Source of the DNA: Massospora cicadina | Lineage: Eukaryota > Entomophthoromycota > Entomophthoromycetes > Entomophthorales > Entomophthoraceae | DNA length: 64,000 nucleotides | Direction: 5' to 3' | Assembly: GCA_022478985.1 (NCBI GenBank) | Contig: JAKSZP010009585.1 | Location: 23,429-87,428 of the forward strand | Shown here: positions 20,801 through 32,120 of the stretch, piece by piece | How positions within the stretch are numbered: the first letter of the stretch is position 1 | Layout: each line of letters opens with the position of its first letter | Notes under the pieces: model-generated | Databases searched by the model: none | What the model saw: the letters and a program-made list of their open reading frames with translations, nothing else | Told to the model about the DNA's origin: nothing | Position numbers and translations under genes: made by a program

Positions 20801-21254
20801 GTAAATTTAGAACTGCAGAGGACCTCAGTTTTAAAAGTAATCTAACCTAGGGTGCATTATCCATGGTAAAATAAGAAATCCTAGCAAAGCATGTACTAAG
20901 TGAAGCAACCTAAATGGTTTGTAGAGGCATCCTTTGTAATAGATATCACTTATTAGCCTAAATCTAAGTTTTTAAAATAACCTTTCTAGCTTTAAGGAAC
21001 AAAAGTGCGGCTTGAAAGGGATCTGGAAAGGAGCACAAATTTTTCAGGACACACCATCCAGGTTTTAGCCCAAATACCGGCTTAATGTAAGTCCAACAAA
21101 GCACATGCAGGAAGGATGGAATGAACTGACACATAACCTAGTTGTGGAGGTTAATTGATCTGCTATTGGCTTATTAAAATTAATACAATGGACTTAATCA
21201 TCTTAAGGTTTGTTCAGAGGTCCAAGGGAAAATCGCAAATCTCTAAAATATTAA
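20801..21254. other. Left flank of element A, no gene seen
   Basis: No coding signal or repeat was recognised in this AT-rich flank. Confidence 0.4.
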
Positions 21255-21756
21255 TATAAAATTGGTAGGTTTTTGAGAAATACACCAACAGATTTTTGCA
21301 CAGGGTTCAACCCACTGAGCAATTAGGACCGATGAGATGATGATCGTTGTCCTCAACACAACAGAATAGACTTGTAAATATATAAATATATATGGAGCAC
21401 TCGCTCCCATAACTCTCCTTTATTTAATATATTAATACAGCGGATTCTCGCTGTTCTACTCACGTTTAAACTACTAACAACCTAACTTCCTTGATCATCT
21501 CATCCTGCTTGTATTGTAGCAACTTTGGATGGTACTACTTTCATGGCTTAGTAATTCACTTCGCCGTATCTCATTGGTTCCTTCAATTATTCATTTGTTA
21601 ATTCATGAACGCCCAATTTGGCCAATTTCCCAGTAACCCAATATCGCCTCATTTCAAAGCGCTTGAATTAATCATACTCATAACTATTCAGCAGATTCCA
21701 TTTGTTACACTATATTGACTCAGGGCTTATCATCCAGTTATATCAGAATCGTGACA
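21255..21756 (-). repeat. 3' LTR of element A
   Basis: About 500 bp, matching 28,869-29,368 almost throughout. On the minus strand it begins TGTCACGATTCTGATAT and ends near ACCAATTTTA. The same LTR family left a solo copy at 2,565-3,053. Confidence 0.92.
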
Positions 21757-21775
21757 TTACCCCCTCCTTGACTGA
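21757..21775 (-). promoter_or_regulatory. Polypurine tract of element A
   Basis: The minus strand reads TCAAGGAGGGGGTAA directly before the 3' LTR, the expected primer for plus-strand DNA synthesis. Elements B and C carry the same TCAA...GGGGGTAA motif at this place. Confidence 0.75.
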
Positions 21776-22715
21776 ATGATAAGGTTCTTATTGCTTATAC
21801 ACCCGGAGAAACTTTGCATAGCTCGGTTGATGATCCAACCACTAGTGGGGTCCTTGATAGCATATGCATCCATACCTGTTTTTTCAATAACTTCGAATGG
21901 CCCAATCCAGATACTGGCCAACTTGTGTTTCTGGCCAAACACATGTTGATTGTGGAGTAGAACCATGTATCCAACTCTGAATTGCGCTAGGCCTCTTCGC
22001 TGACCTGATCAGCAGTCTGGCCTTTGATTTTCTTGGCTAAACTGAATGATTATGCTTTGGTTTGCAATTTAATCAGCGTATTCATTAGGGCGGTCAAATA
22101 GCGTTGTGGATCCATTATGCTGGTGTCCTCTACACAAGCATATAAGAGTGCAGGCAAAGTGGGGTGCCTCCCATAAAGCAATTGGAATGGGCTTTTCCGC
22201 ATGGCAAAATGATAGCTAATGTTGTAGGCAAACACCTCAGTAGAAAGGAGGGTACTCCAATAAGAGGGCCTATCCATAATTAACTTTCATAGTATATTCA
22301 CCAGGGTCCCATTGACTTGTTCAACCATTCCGTTGGACTCTGGGTTATATGGGGTTGTTAGAACCCCATGGATGGCCATCATCTCGTTGAGCTTGGGAAG
22401 TATGTGAGAGGTAAAATTAGTACCATTGTAGGTAAGGATAAACTGCGGGCAGCTGTGACGCTGAATGATACACTCCATTACAAATTTAGCCACAGTAATT
22501 GTCCCCAGGTCCCAAATGGCCCGCGCCTTGACCAACCTTGTCAAGTGGTAGATTGCCACCATGATATACTTGGACCAGTTTGCTCCAGTTGGCAAAGAAC
22601 CAACAACATCAAGGGAAACCGTATGCCAAGCATTGTGTGGCTTTACTAACCAGTATGAGGTCTTCTGGTGGAACGGCTTTTTTATTTGGCACTGGTGACA
22701 GGAGGAGATAGTATC

Positions 22716-22720
22716 AAGCA
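22716..22720. repeat. Target-site duplication of the nested LTR element (left)
   Basis: aagca, repeated exactly at 24,900-24,904. Confidence 0.85.
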
Positions 22721-23702
22721 TGTTGGAAAATCGACTTTGGGCTCTGCTAGTTGGCAGGCTAATCAGTATGAGTACTGGTCAGCCCTTTTTATTTTACCTT
22801 AGGCGTCGGGGCTAGCAGTGCCAGCTAACCCCTTGGCATGTCACCCGTGCCATTTGGGGATCCCCTTAAACCTAAAGACCAACCAACAAAATAAATATAA
22901 ACTTATATCAAAAGATAGAATAGGCAAAGGGAGATAATTATTGAAAGGGAAATGCCAGGTATTTATACTATTTACAAAAAGGGCTACTGCGCCCATCGCC
23001 AACCTATCAGCTCTTCCACTGGTTCTTCCAGCTAACCACTTCTCTTCTTCTTCTTCACTATTTACATTGTTCTTCCCTGGAATTGACCCTCTCGCTCCAT
23101 CCTTCCCAATGTCCAAATTAGTTTTGGTTCATCCTCAGCCTTAAGTCACTGGTGAACCATATAAAAAACTAATCTAAATAATTGTTGAATTTGTATTTGA
23201 CCTTTGAGTTGATATACTTGTACCAGAAATCACTTCAGTTGCTCGCTTTCACTCGGAATATCTTGGCATCTCACTGACCTCTATTCTCGCCTTATCCTAT
23301 AAATAATTTAGGCACTGGAAACAACCTCGGCCACCTCAACTCAGAATTTTTGGATCCACTAACATCTGAAGTGATACATCAGCTTTCTGCCAGAAATCCC
23401 ACAATAGACCATGAGTGGCCGTTGGTGTCAACTACTGATTCTGCTGATGGATCAGATCATCCTCAGCTATTAGTCGCCAGTAATCCTTCTACTAATTTGG
23501 GGCCACCAATTGGCCCCACACAAACTAAATACCGAACTCAGCGGAATGCTAATTTCAGCTCAACCTAAATTGGGGAGCAACTAACCAGCAATTGAACCAA
23601 TTAACACGAAATTCAGTCAATAAACCATTCTGCCAGGATTGGCTATATCATTCTAAATATTGATAAATCATTGGAGAATTCCATCTGGTTAAAATCATGA
23701 CA
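22721..23702 (-). repeat. LTR of the non-autonomous element (left copy)
   Basis: 982 bp, matched by 23,895-24,899. A small frame at 22,841-23,116 has its counterpart at 24,046-24,291 in the other LTR (both begin MDIGKDGARG and include an acidic run of glutamates). No domain is recognisable and there is no sign that it is translated. Confidence 0.9.
22808..22832. promoter_or_regulatory. Hairpin in the left LTR of the non-autonomous element
   Basis: GGGGCTAGC, a 7-base loop, then GCTAACCCC: a 9-bp stem with one mismatch. The same hairpin in the other LTR (23,982-24,006) has AGGG...CCCT, so the outermost G-C pair became A-T with both sides changed. Confidence 0.5.
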
Positions 23703-23894
23703 TTTCCCCCACTTAACCAGATGGTAATTCTCCTAATTCCAAATTCAGCGTGTGGGGTGGGCGTCCAGAGTTTGCCCCTCCCCACCACCAACAACCGCTG
23801 GAACCAAACCACAGTGGCGCGTCACCACTACCTCTTAACCAACCTTTAGCTACTTAAGCACAAACCAGCAGAGTCCCCCTGTAGTGAACACCAA
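23703..23894 (-). other. Internal region of the non-autonomous element, with PPT and PBS
   Basis: 192 bp. The left edge, read on the minus strand, is GGTTAAGTGGGGGAAA before the LTR (polypurine tract). The right edge holds the minus-strand primer-binding site TGGTGTTCACTACAGGGGG at 23,875-23,893, one base from the LTR. The middle is C-rich on the plus strand and has no open frame of note. Confidence 0.85.
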
Positions 23895-24899
23895 TGTCAG
23901 AAAATCGACTTTGGGCTCTGCTAGTTGGCAGGCTAACCAGTATGAGGACTGGTCATCCCTTGCCGTTTTACCTTAGGTGTTAGGGCTAGCAGCACCAGCT
24001 AACCCTTTGGCATGTCACTCATGCCATTTGGGGATCTCCTTTAACCTAAAACAACCAATGAAATAAATAAAAACTTAAATCAAAAGATAAAATAGGCAAA
24101 GGGAGATATTTATTGAAAGGGAAGTGCCAGGTATTTATACTTTTTACAAAAAGGGCTACTGCGCCCATCGCTGACCTATTGGCTCTTCCGCTGGTTCTTC
24201 CAGCCAAACACTTCTCTTCTTCTTCTTCTTCACTATTTACATTATTCTTCCCTGGCGTTGACCCTCTCGCTCCATCCTTCCCGATGTCCAAATTAGTTTT
24301 GGTTCATCCTCAGCCTTAAGTAGCCGGTGAACCATATAAATAAATAATCTAAATAATTGTCAAATTTGTATTCAACCTTTGAGTTGATATACTTGTACTG
24401 GAAATCACTTCAGTCACTCGCTTTGACTCGAAATATCTCGGCATCTTGCCAGCCTTTATTCTTGCCTTATCTTGATAATAATTTAGGCACTGGAAATAAC
24501 CTTGGCTGGCTTGACTCATAATTGTTGGATCCGTCAACATCAGATAATCAGGCAGTGAATGTCTGAAGTGATACATTGGCTTTCCACCAGAAATCCCACA
24601 ATGGACCATGAGTGGCCATTGGCGTTGACTACTGATTGTGCTGACAGATTGGATCATTCTTGACTATTAGTCTCTGGTGATCCTTCTACTAATTTGGGGC
24701 CACCAATTGCCCCATGCGAACCTAAATACCAAACTTGGCGGAATACTAATTTCAGCTCAACCCAAATTAGGGAGCAACTAACCAGCAATTGAACCAATTA
24801 ACACGAAATTTAGTCAATAAACCATTCCACCGGGATTGGCCATATCATTCCAAATATATTGATAAATATTGGAGGATCCATCTGGTTAAAATCACAACA
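23895..24899 (-). repeat. LTR of the non-autonomous element (right copy)
   Basis: 1,005 bp, matching the left copy with scattered substitutions and small indels. It is followed at 24,900-24,904 by the aagca duplication. Confidence 0.9.
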
Positions 24900-25289
24900 A
24901 AGCACATCAAAGTTTATGCTTTCCCAATAATACTGAAGTTGCAATAAATTCCAACATCTTGCGCATGCCACCATGCCCAACGGCTTTATGTCCACTCATG
25001 ATTATGTTAGGCCGCGTTGAGGGTCGTGGGAAGTTTACAGTTGAGTTGCCAATCTGCTTATACAACTCACCATTCTGCCAAAAGTATTGGCTCGCATTCT
25101 ATTCAACGCCTTGATGACTTGGGGCGGCTCATCATACTTCTCACTGAACATCTTGTCATGCATAATATCACTCAGGTCCTCCGTAACTTCAATAGTTGGT
25201 AGCCTTAAAAGCAATCAGCATTCTGGTGCTTTGCTCCTGGTTGATGAAGGATCTCAAAGTTGTAAGCCTATAGTTTAAGAGCCATTGGG

Positions 25290-25646
25290 CTAGACGACCC
25301 TCCAGCTCCTTATATTCTGCAGCCAGTGTAACGAGGCATGATCTGTTATGAATTTAAACTTTACACCATGAAGATAAACTCTGAATTGCTTATATGCATA
25401 AATCACTGCTAAGCACTCCCACTCAGTCACAGTGTAATTACATTCATGGCTATTCAGGCTACAGCTGCAGTACGCCACAGGATGCTCCTCCCCTTCATCA
25501 TCTTTTTGGGACAGAACTGCCCCCACAGCGGAAAGAGATGCATCCATCTGTATAATAAATTCCTTTTTGAAATTTGGGTAGCGTAGCACTGGCGCACTGA
25601 TCAATGCAGTTCGAAGAGTATTAAAAGAGCATTGACAGTGTTCCAT
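25290..25646 (-). pseudogene. RNase H domain of element A
   Basis: The frame contains IIQMDASLSAVGAVLSQKD, then HPVAYCSCSL, the acidic TEWECLAVIYAYKQFRVYLHG and FITDHASLHWLQN: the D-E-D arrangement of a Ty3/Gypsy RNase H, which degrades the RNA template during cDNA synthesis. The catalytic residues appear intact, but the flanking frames do not join without shifts. Confidence 0.85.
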
Positions 25647-25699
25647 CCATACAAATGTGGTATCCTCTTTTAATAACTCAAACAGTGGTCCTCCAAAAC

Positions 25700-26480
25700 A
25701 ACTAAAGTTAAGTATGAATCAGTGATAGTACCAACCATCCTTAAAAATACTTGTATATCCTGCTTACTGCTTGGTATGTTCATCTTCCAAATGGCCTCCA
25801 CCTTAGCTGGTTGGGGCCTCAGCCCTGTTGCATCAACTACAAAACTGAGGTACTCCAGCTGATCCTTAAAAAGTGATATTTCTGTGGTTTGATCTTGATA
25901 TTGGCATTAGCTAACTGGCGGAATACCTCTTCCAAATGGTTAAGGTGCTCAGAAAACATGTGGGAGAAAACAATAATATCGTCAAGATATACAAGAATGC
26001 ATGACAGTTTCAAGTTGCTAAGGATAGTCTCCATTGCCCTTTAAAAAGTAGCAGGGGCTTTACACAGCCCTTGTGGCATATGTGTTGGTTGGAAAAGCTC
26101 TTTGGACGTGATAATGGCGCATTTTTCTTGTTCCACCGCAGGTAACTCGATCTGCCAATATCCAGATATTAAGTCCATTGCATAGAAGTAATGAGCTCCC
26201 CCAACTGGTCCAATGCATCATCAATTCGTGGCAAAGGGTATGAGTCCATTTTTGTAATGCTGTTTAGCTTGCGGTAGTCTATAACTACCCAGTTAGTACC
26301 ATCCTTCTTTTTGACAATTAGGACAGAGGAAGCCCATGGGCTCTTCAATGGTTTGAGCATTCCTTGCTCCAACAGTTTATCAATTTCTGCTGTGACGACT
26401 TCTTCTGCTGCTCTAGATCTATGTATTGGTCAAGATTTGATGGGGGGATGATCTCCAGTGTCCACGCGATGGATCACTCC
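25700..26480 (-). pseudogene. Reverse transcriptase of element A
   Basis: The fingers are at 26,169-26,372 ([41 protein letters not shown]) and the palm is at 25,837-26,034, with the catalytic YLDD at 25,978-25,989 inside CILVYLDDIIVFS. Between them a THMPQGLCKAPATF-like segment can be followed in another frame. At least two frame changes break the domain. It is closely related to the same domain in B and C. Confidence 0.9.
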
Positions 26481-26990
26481 TCAGGCGCATCCCAAATCAT
26501 GATCATTGACAGCAGATTTCTCTTTGTATTTTTGGAATAAAGCTTCCGCTTGATCCATCTGATCTTCTGTTAACCCCATTAAATTTTCACGCGGTACAAC
26601 TGCCATTACGCTATGCTGTGTTTCAATGGGAAGACCAAAATAATCAATGTATCAAACTCATGAATCCCATGGACCTCCTCAACTGGAATGAAATGTAGAA
26701 ATGCAACTACTTGGTGTCAGCGGATTTGCATTGGTTTATCCTGGAGATTTGCTACCAAGACCTTGATCTCCCCATGCCCTGGGAGTATAATGCCAGGGCC
26801 ACATGGGGCTCAAGCCATGATTGTTGATAGGGCCCAATGACCTCCCCATATATCCCAGCAGGCACTTCCACCTCCAACTCAGTGCTTATAATTGCTTGAT
26901 GGCCAGATGGAATATATATAGAGCCAGAGGCTCTATGCGGTAGCCCTTGATATTCATAAATTTGTTATAAAAGAGCCCAAGCCTTGCTCT

Positions 26991-27400
26991 TTAGTTGATG
27001 ATAGAAAACCAAAACCACTCCATCACTTTACGCAAGGTTAATGTGACTAATGTGTACGGATCTTTTGACATTCCGCTGGAGGTAAAGTAGATTGGGATCC
27101 GCTGCCCCAGAATTTCTAATGTCTCTGCAGTCCTATCAACAACAGCCCCATAGTGGCGCATAAAAGCAGTTCTGATTAAAAGGGCATAGTTATTGTTTGG
27201 TAGCACTATGGCTGGGGCTACAATGACAATTGGCCCAAATCGAAAAGGTAATGCGCTATAAGCTCCTTCAGAGAGTGTGTTTTCCGCACCTGCAGTCCCA
27301 TACACCATATGATGTTCCACGTCGGGATTTAACGCCAGCCTTGCCACCAACTTAGTGGACACTATGTTGATTGGGGCACCTGTATATATTATTGCACAAA
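26991..27400 (-). pseudogene. Retroviral-type aspartic protease of element A
   Basis: The family active site (D-T/M/S-GAP) reads YTGAPINIV here, so the catalytic Asp is replaced by Tyr. The rest is well kept: LVARLALNPDVEHHMVYGTA, GAYSALPFRFG, AIVLPNNNYALLIRTAFM and ILGQRIPIYFTS. Elements B, C and F have the same architecture with Asp retained. It would have cleaved the Gag-Pol polyprotein. Confidence 0.85.
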
Positions 27401-27486
27401 CTCGGGTTTTTGCTACAACAGTGTCACAGTAAGTACACTATGAATAAGATGCATTCTGATTGTTTATAACATGGACATTTAACGCA

Positions 27487-28830
27487 TCACTTTTTCCAAG
27501 GAAGCTCATAATACCCTCCCCAAACTTTAGGGTATTCTTTAACAATAGCTTTCACAGGGAGGGCCACATTAACCCCTTCTAAGAAAAGCGCACCAGCATA
27601 TGGATCTGGTTTGTCAGAAGAAAGTTGATTAAACATTTGACAGGCATAAAGCTTTAGTTGCTCCTGGGGGCCTGCTTCAGCTGTATTCATGAATTGTGTT
27701 TGTGTTAGCACATTTACCCTCCAACAGGCTGCTGATATAGACAGGTGTCATTGTATGGAGAAGCTTCCGCTGGCTGTTTAGATATAGGTTCCGATGGGAC
27801 GCTTTGAGTCAGAATAGTGGAGATAGGGAGTCACATCTCTACTCCGCTCTGAATTTTACCTGATTATACTGCTCCCACGATAGGTACTGAACCTGATAAT
27901 TATGACAACTCCTAGCCAGGTGCCCCAGCCAACTGCACGAAAAGCAATTAAGCCTATGAGACCTGCATCCTTGAGTGTTGTAAAATGAGCCACCAAAAAA
28001 GGTGAACTGGTATTAAACAGTGTAACCAGGCCACCCTGGGTGGTGAATTGCTGCTGGAAACTTGGTTGAAAACAAGGCTGGTGATGATAATAAGACCAGG
28101 GAATGCCAAACGGGCGCTGAACAGGGAGGGATGATTCCTCCATATAAGCAAGGCTAGCAGCGGAGGCATTAGGGTTCTGCTACATACTGGGTGGAGGGAA
28201 GGTAGCAGATAGCTGGTGTAGAATTTGAACAAGTTTAATAAAAGGTACATCAACCTCTAAATATGAAGCCAAAGTATTAAAAAGCTCTTGGTATGGTTTC
28301 ACAGCAGATGTTAATGCTATGCTTGCAGCACATTCAGACAAGATTCCTGCCCCAATTAACACATGGACCTCTGCTGAGAATCAATCAGCAAATGTAGTGA
28401 GGGTCTCATCATGTTGAAACCCAATAGTTAAAAACTCGGGTTTTCTTTACAACACTTTCACAGTTCCACTGAACAACCGCAGCACCATCTCCTTAACTTC
28501 ATGGTAAGAAATGGAACTAGCTGAGAGGTAACAAATGGCTTGATCAGCACTCTTAACATACAAAGAGGAGAGTAATTTTTTCACCCTCCATCAATATGAA
28601 GAACCTTCAATTGCAAACTCAACTTGGCAAAAGAACCCATGAATATTTCCTTTGCGATCAAATGGTGGCAACTTATCACTGTAAACCTTTTGGAGCAACT
28701 CATCTTGCTTTTTGAGCACAGTATCTAACGTGAGTCTCAACTCCTCATATGCAACAGGGCCAGCACTTCGTGCAGATTTCTTATCGGAACAACTGGATAC
28801 AACATAGATGGCAGCTGAATGTTTATTGTA
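27487..28830 (-). pseudogene. Gag of element A with CCHC knuckle
   Basis: Broken frames. The capsid-like segment at 28,180-28,362 (IGAGILS...AVKPYQELFNTL...ILHQLSATF) matches element B at 36,297-36,545. A CCHC knuckle CFSCSWLGHLARSC is at 27,905-27,946. The Gag-protease linker at 27,487-27,711 includes KEYPKVWGGYYEL, shared with C. The gene begins close to the primer-binding site. Confidence 0.75.
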
Positions 28831-28848
28831 TTGTTATTGGTCAATGGG

Positions 28849-28867
28849 CCCCCTGTAGTGAGCACCA
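28849..28867 (-). promoter_or_regulatory. Primer-binding site of element A
   Basis: The minus strand reads TGGTGCTCACTACAGGGGG one base after the 5' LTR. It starts with TGG, as expected for a tRNA 3'-CCA primer, and the 19 bases are identical in element C. Confidence 0.75.
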
Positions 28868-28868
28868 C

Positions 28869-29368
28869 TGGTAAATTGGTGGGTTTTGAGAAATATCTGA
28901 CTGATTTTTGCACAGGGTTCGACCCATTGAGCAATTAGGACCAATGATATTATGATCGTTGTCCTCAACACAACAGAATAGACTTATAAATATATAATTA
29001 TATATGGAGCACTCGCTCCCAAAACTCTCTTTTATTTAATATATTAATACAGCGGATTTTCGCTGTTCTACTCACGTTTAAACTACTAACAACCAAACTT
29101 CCTTGATCATCTCATCCTGCTTGTATTGTAGTAACTTTGGATGGTACTACTTTCATGGCTTAGTAAATCACTTCGCCATATCTCATTGGTTCCTTCAATT
29201 CTTCATTAGTTAATTCATGATTGCCCAATTTGGCCAATTTCCCAGTAACCCAATATCGCCTTATTTCAAAGCGCTTGAATTAATCATACTCATAGCTATT
29301 TGGCGGATTCCATTTGTTCCACTATATCGACTCAGGGCTTATCATCCAAACATATCAAAATTGCGACA
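28869..29368 (-). repeat. 5' LTR of element A
   Basis: 500 bp, matching 21,255-21,756. On the minus strand it starts TGTCGCAATTTTGATATG and ends CCAATTTACCA. It carries aataaaag-type AT-rich sequence and the agcgagtgctcc stretch found in all LTRs of this family. Confidence 0.92.
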
Positions 29369-29373
29369 AATAT

Positions 29374-29939
29374 CAAACAATATATGTTGCAAGAGGTTAA
29401 GCTTATTAGGTGTATACTTAGTATATATAAAATACTGGGAAGATTCAGGAATATAATGATAAAATGATCAATGCAAACTCTGTTGGAACTGTAAATAGAT
29501 CATGATATACTATCCAAAAAATATTGCATGAAATAGAGAGTAAAATATGAAGGAGAACGCTAAATCCTGTAGGTTAGTTGACCACCAGGAAATGGTCATT
29601 ATTTGTGAGTTCATATATCATTATAATTTGTGTGGATTGCTCATCATTCATAATATCAATATATTTGTATTTTTCAAATTTTTATAAAAAGTTTTAGCGG
29701 TGCACCATTTATAGATAAGTATATGGAATACCAGGAGAACTCAGAAAATTAGATTAATAAACATGTAACCTAAGGATAAGGCTTCCCCAAATTTGGGTAT
29801 TCCTGAAAAATTAAGATGAGTGTTTACCTTGGGAGTCCAAATAAAAAATGATGTGTTTTTACTTTTGAGAGGGCGAAGGAGCAAGGACAATTACAAGATG
29901 GCTTTGAGAACTTATTAAGAAAAGTGACAGACTTTAGGT
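29374..29939. other. Right flank of element A, no gene seen
   Basis: AT-rich DNA with no recognisable coding sequence or element end. Confidence 0.4.
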
Positions 29940-30600
29940 TACTGCATTATTGATTATGTGTTACCAAAGTGGACTAAGAGAAGATGACCTCTAGTTTGGC
30001 GGCATGATGATGTGACCATCTTTTAAGATTGATTTACTCAGAATGTTTTTATCTTTAAAGACCTCACATTCAAACAGCTTACCAACCAGAACAACTTTGT
30101 GGAGTGCTGCAGCCACCACCACCAAGTCCTCACCATGTTGTTCAGCGTTGGGTGATTAGATCAAGGTTTCAGTCAAATAGGTAATTGCACAGGAGGACCT
30201 GAGACCCCTCAGAGCGTATTAATTCAGCGCTTAAAACAGCTGGGGCGTTTTCAAAGCCAAAGGCCATAACTTTATACTGGAACATCAAATACTGGGTGTA
30301 ATTGCTTCAATCAATCTTGACCAGACTTAACCTAGACTTGATGGAACGCATTCACCAAGTTGAGTTTAAAGAAAACTTGAAATTTTGACATTTCATGGGA
30401 TATTGTGGCCTCAAGGGGTAGTTGATATGAGTTTGGAGAAGCGCATTAATAAATTGTGATAATCCATGCAGAGTCTCAAGAACCATTAGAAATCTGAGAA
30501 AAAAATACTGGACATTACTGAGAGAGTTTTCTTGACCATTACCCCTTCTTCAACATCTTATAAATCCAGGTCTTTAGCGCCTGATCTTCTTCAGTCGTTT
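29940..30600 (-). pseudogene. Ty3/Gypsy reverse transcriptase relic H
   Basis: On the minus strand, broken frames read FKLNLVNAFHQV (the FSKLDLxxAYxxIRI block), then an MAFGFENAPAV segment equal to the MPFGLTNAPATF block, and further down KLFECEVFKDKN and LKDGHI, equal to the KCEF...GHIIS region. The catalytic YLDD was not recognised. The motif style is nearer to element G than to A-D. Heavily decayed; no LTRs were identified. Confidence 0.65.
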
Positions 30601-30699
30601 AGGGATATAGGGCAGTTGTTTTTGTGATTTCTACTGTTAGCTGTAAAATCAAATAAAATATGATTGAATTAGTAGCTTACTAGCACTGTCTACATCAAT

Positions 30700-31619
30700 A
30701 ACTAACAGAATGGCGCAAGGATAAAAAAGCAAGGTAACTCAGTTATAATATCAGTAGATGAGTATTCCCCAGTCGCTGCCATATCATTTTCCTGTTGCCA
30801 ACATGGTAAGGAGGGAACTTTATCTGAATGAGAATTGGAGGTGTAGGCTTGTGTGTTCCACTCTAAATCAATACTCACTGACTGGCATATACCATGCTAC
30901 CCCCAAAAATGGATATAACAACTTTAAAATTGCCATAAAGTTTGCTACAAATTCAAATTAATGTGCGATAAAATTTAGTGGTTCACAAAGAGAAAGTGTG
31001 AACATGGGAATTTAAGATGCCCTCATGTTAGGGTAACACATGGTAACTTTATGATCCAAAGATTGTACAACCTTCAGGCCAATGTAATTACATCTGTCTC
31101 TGGTTTTACTTGGGCAGTTAAGTTACCTTGCACTGTCCTATTGAAATACAAATAGTTATTAATAAATATGTACTTTAATATTTATGCAACTCATTGAGTG
31201 AACAAACAATTTAAGCAACTTTCTAAACATTGGGTCTCTTCCAAGCTATAGTGTATCTGTTGATGAACTGGGTGGACATAGCAGACATCCAAGCATATAA
31301 CCAAGGGGCAGATTTTTTGAGTTTTAGGGTATGATAAGGATGTAGATTTAAAAGATCTTTGTAAACTGGGTTTCAATGACGCTATTCTTCCATTTAATGG
31401 ACCAGAAAGGTGTGATAGGGGGTGATTGATGGATCTTAAGGATTTACATTGATCACAACCAATCTTAAAGTGTAAGTCTGGAATCCCAACCTCTTGGTTT
31501 AGACCATGGGAAGTTACCTTACAGAATAAAGAAGAATCTAATGCACCTGTGGAGCCCTTGGTTCAACTGGGTGACTTGAACCATGTTGCTGATGAGCGTT
31601 GGGTGACTGCTTTAGCCCC
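30700..31619. other. Left flank of element B, unassigned
   Basis: The small frames at 30,758-30,961 and 31,191-31,376 have no recognised motif. This could be more of relic H, whose upstream part would lie here and beyond element B, but I could not show it. Confidence 0.35.
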
Positions 31620-32099
31620 TGTTTATTCTTGGCATAGAGTCTTGCTTCTGCCAAGTCAGTTTTCACAAGGTATTAGCCACTGAGCAACCAAATCAGACAA
31701 TATGAAGATCGCCAATTCTAGTAAAAAATTAATAAACTTTTACACGGAGCTATCACCCCTTAATTTGACCTTTATCATTTTACTAATCTGAAGACCTCTA
31801 TGCAACAACATAATTACCAAAAGAAGTCCTCTTTTCAATCCTCCCTGTAACTCTTTATATCACGATTCCCCAAGCCAGATGCATCCTCAGCTTGGTAGTC
31901 TTCTATTCGTTTCCCCTTTTACTAGAAACTCCCATTTATATCAAATCTTTGCATATTTCCCATTTCTCACCGATTGGTCAACATTTCAATCAAATAGTAC
32001 TCATATACCTCTTCTCATCAATCTTGGGACTCATCTCAACTCCCCCTCCGATCCTCCAGTATGGTTAGCATATCATCCATTCATATCAACTTCCTGACA
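31620..32099 (-). repeat. 3' LTR of element B
   Basis: 480 bp, TG...CA ends, matching 38,473-38,951 along its length. Confidence 0.93.
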
Positions 32100-32120
32100 T
32101 TACCCCCCCTTTGACTGGAC
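32100..32120 (-). promoter_or_regulatory. Polypurine tract of element B
   Basis: The minus strand reads GTCAAAGGGGGGGTAA immediately before the 3' LTR. Confidence 0.75.

Larger units (their letters stand above)
22721..24899 (-). mobile_element. Non-autonomous LTR retrotransposon (TRIM/LARD-like), nested in element A
   Basis: Two long direct repeats (982 and 1,005 bp) enclose only 192 bp of internal DNA. The unit is flanked by an exact 5-bp duplication, aagca. Both repeats start tgt and end aca. The internal stretch has a minus-strand primer-binding site at its right end and a polypurine tract (AAGTGGGGGAAA) at its left end, and no coding capacity. So it has everything needed for reverse transcription by another element's enzymes and nothing else. 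The shared primer-binding site points to the A/B/C elements as the helper. With internal DNA this short it is TRIM-like, but its LTRs are much longer than a typical TRIM's. Confidence 0.9.
21776..25280 (-). pseudogene. Integrase of element A, split by the nested LTR element
   Basis: The N-terminal zinc-binding region lies at about 24,905-25,060 (SGHKAV...HGGMRKMLEF). The reading resumes past the nested element at 22,715 with SSCHQCQIKK, which supplies the cysteines of the HHCC finger. The catalytic core at 22,287-22,715 has LDVVGSLP (first Asp), LTYNGTNF where the second catalytic Asp is replaced by Tyr, and NGMVEQ (Glu). A conserved segment follows (SPFQLLYGRHPTLPALL, 22,050-22,277), and the C-terminal barrel-like part GPFEVIEKTGMDAYAI is at 21,757-21,966. 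Lost Asp, frameshifts and the nested insertion make it inactive. Confidence 0.88.
21255..29368 (-). mobile_element. Ty3/Gypsy-like LTR retrotransposon A (nearly complete, nested insertion)
   Basis: Minus-strand element with LTRs at both ends and, from right to left, primer-binding site, gag with CCHC knuckle, protease, reverse transcriptase, RNase H, integrase and polypurine tract. A 2.18-kb non-autonomous LTR element (22,721-24,899) is inserted in its integrase region; without that, A is about 5.9 kb. The bases aatat occur beside both ends (21,253-21,257 and 29,369-29,373) and may be the target-site duplication, but the exact left LTR start is ambiguous by 3 bases. Coding frames are broken, and the protease and integrase have each lost a catalytic aspartate. 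Confidence 0.93.

Noticed and set aside
22841..24291. Small frames MDIGKDGARG... in both LTRs of the non-autonomous element as a gene
   Set aside because: They match only because the LTRs are copies of each other. No domain, and the C-terminal halves diverge.
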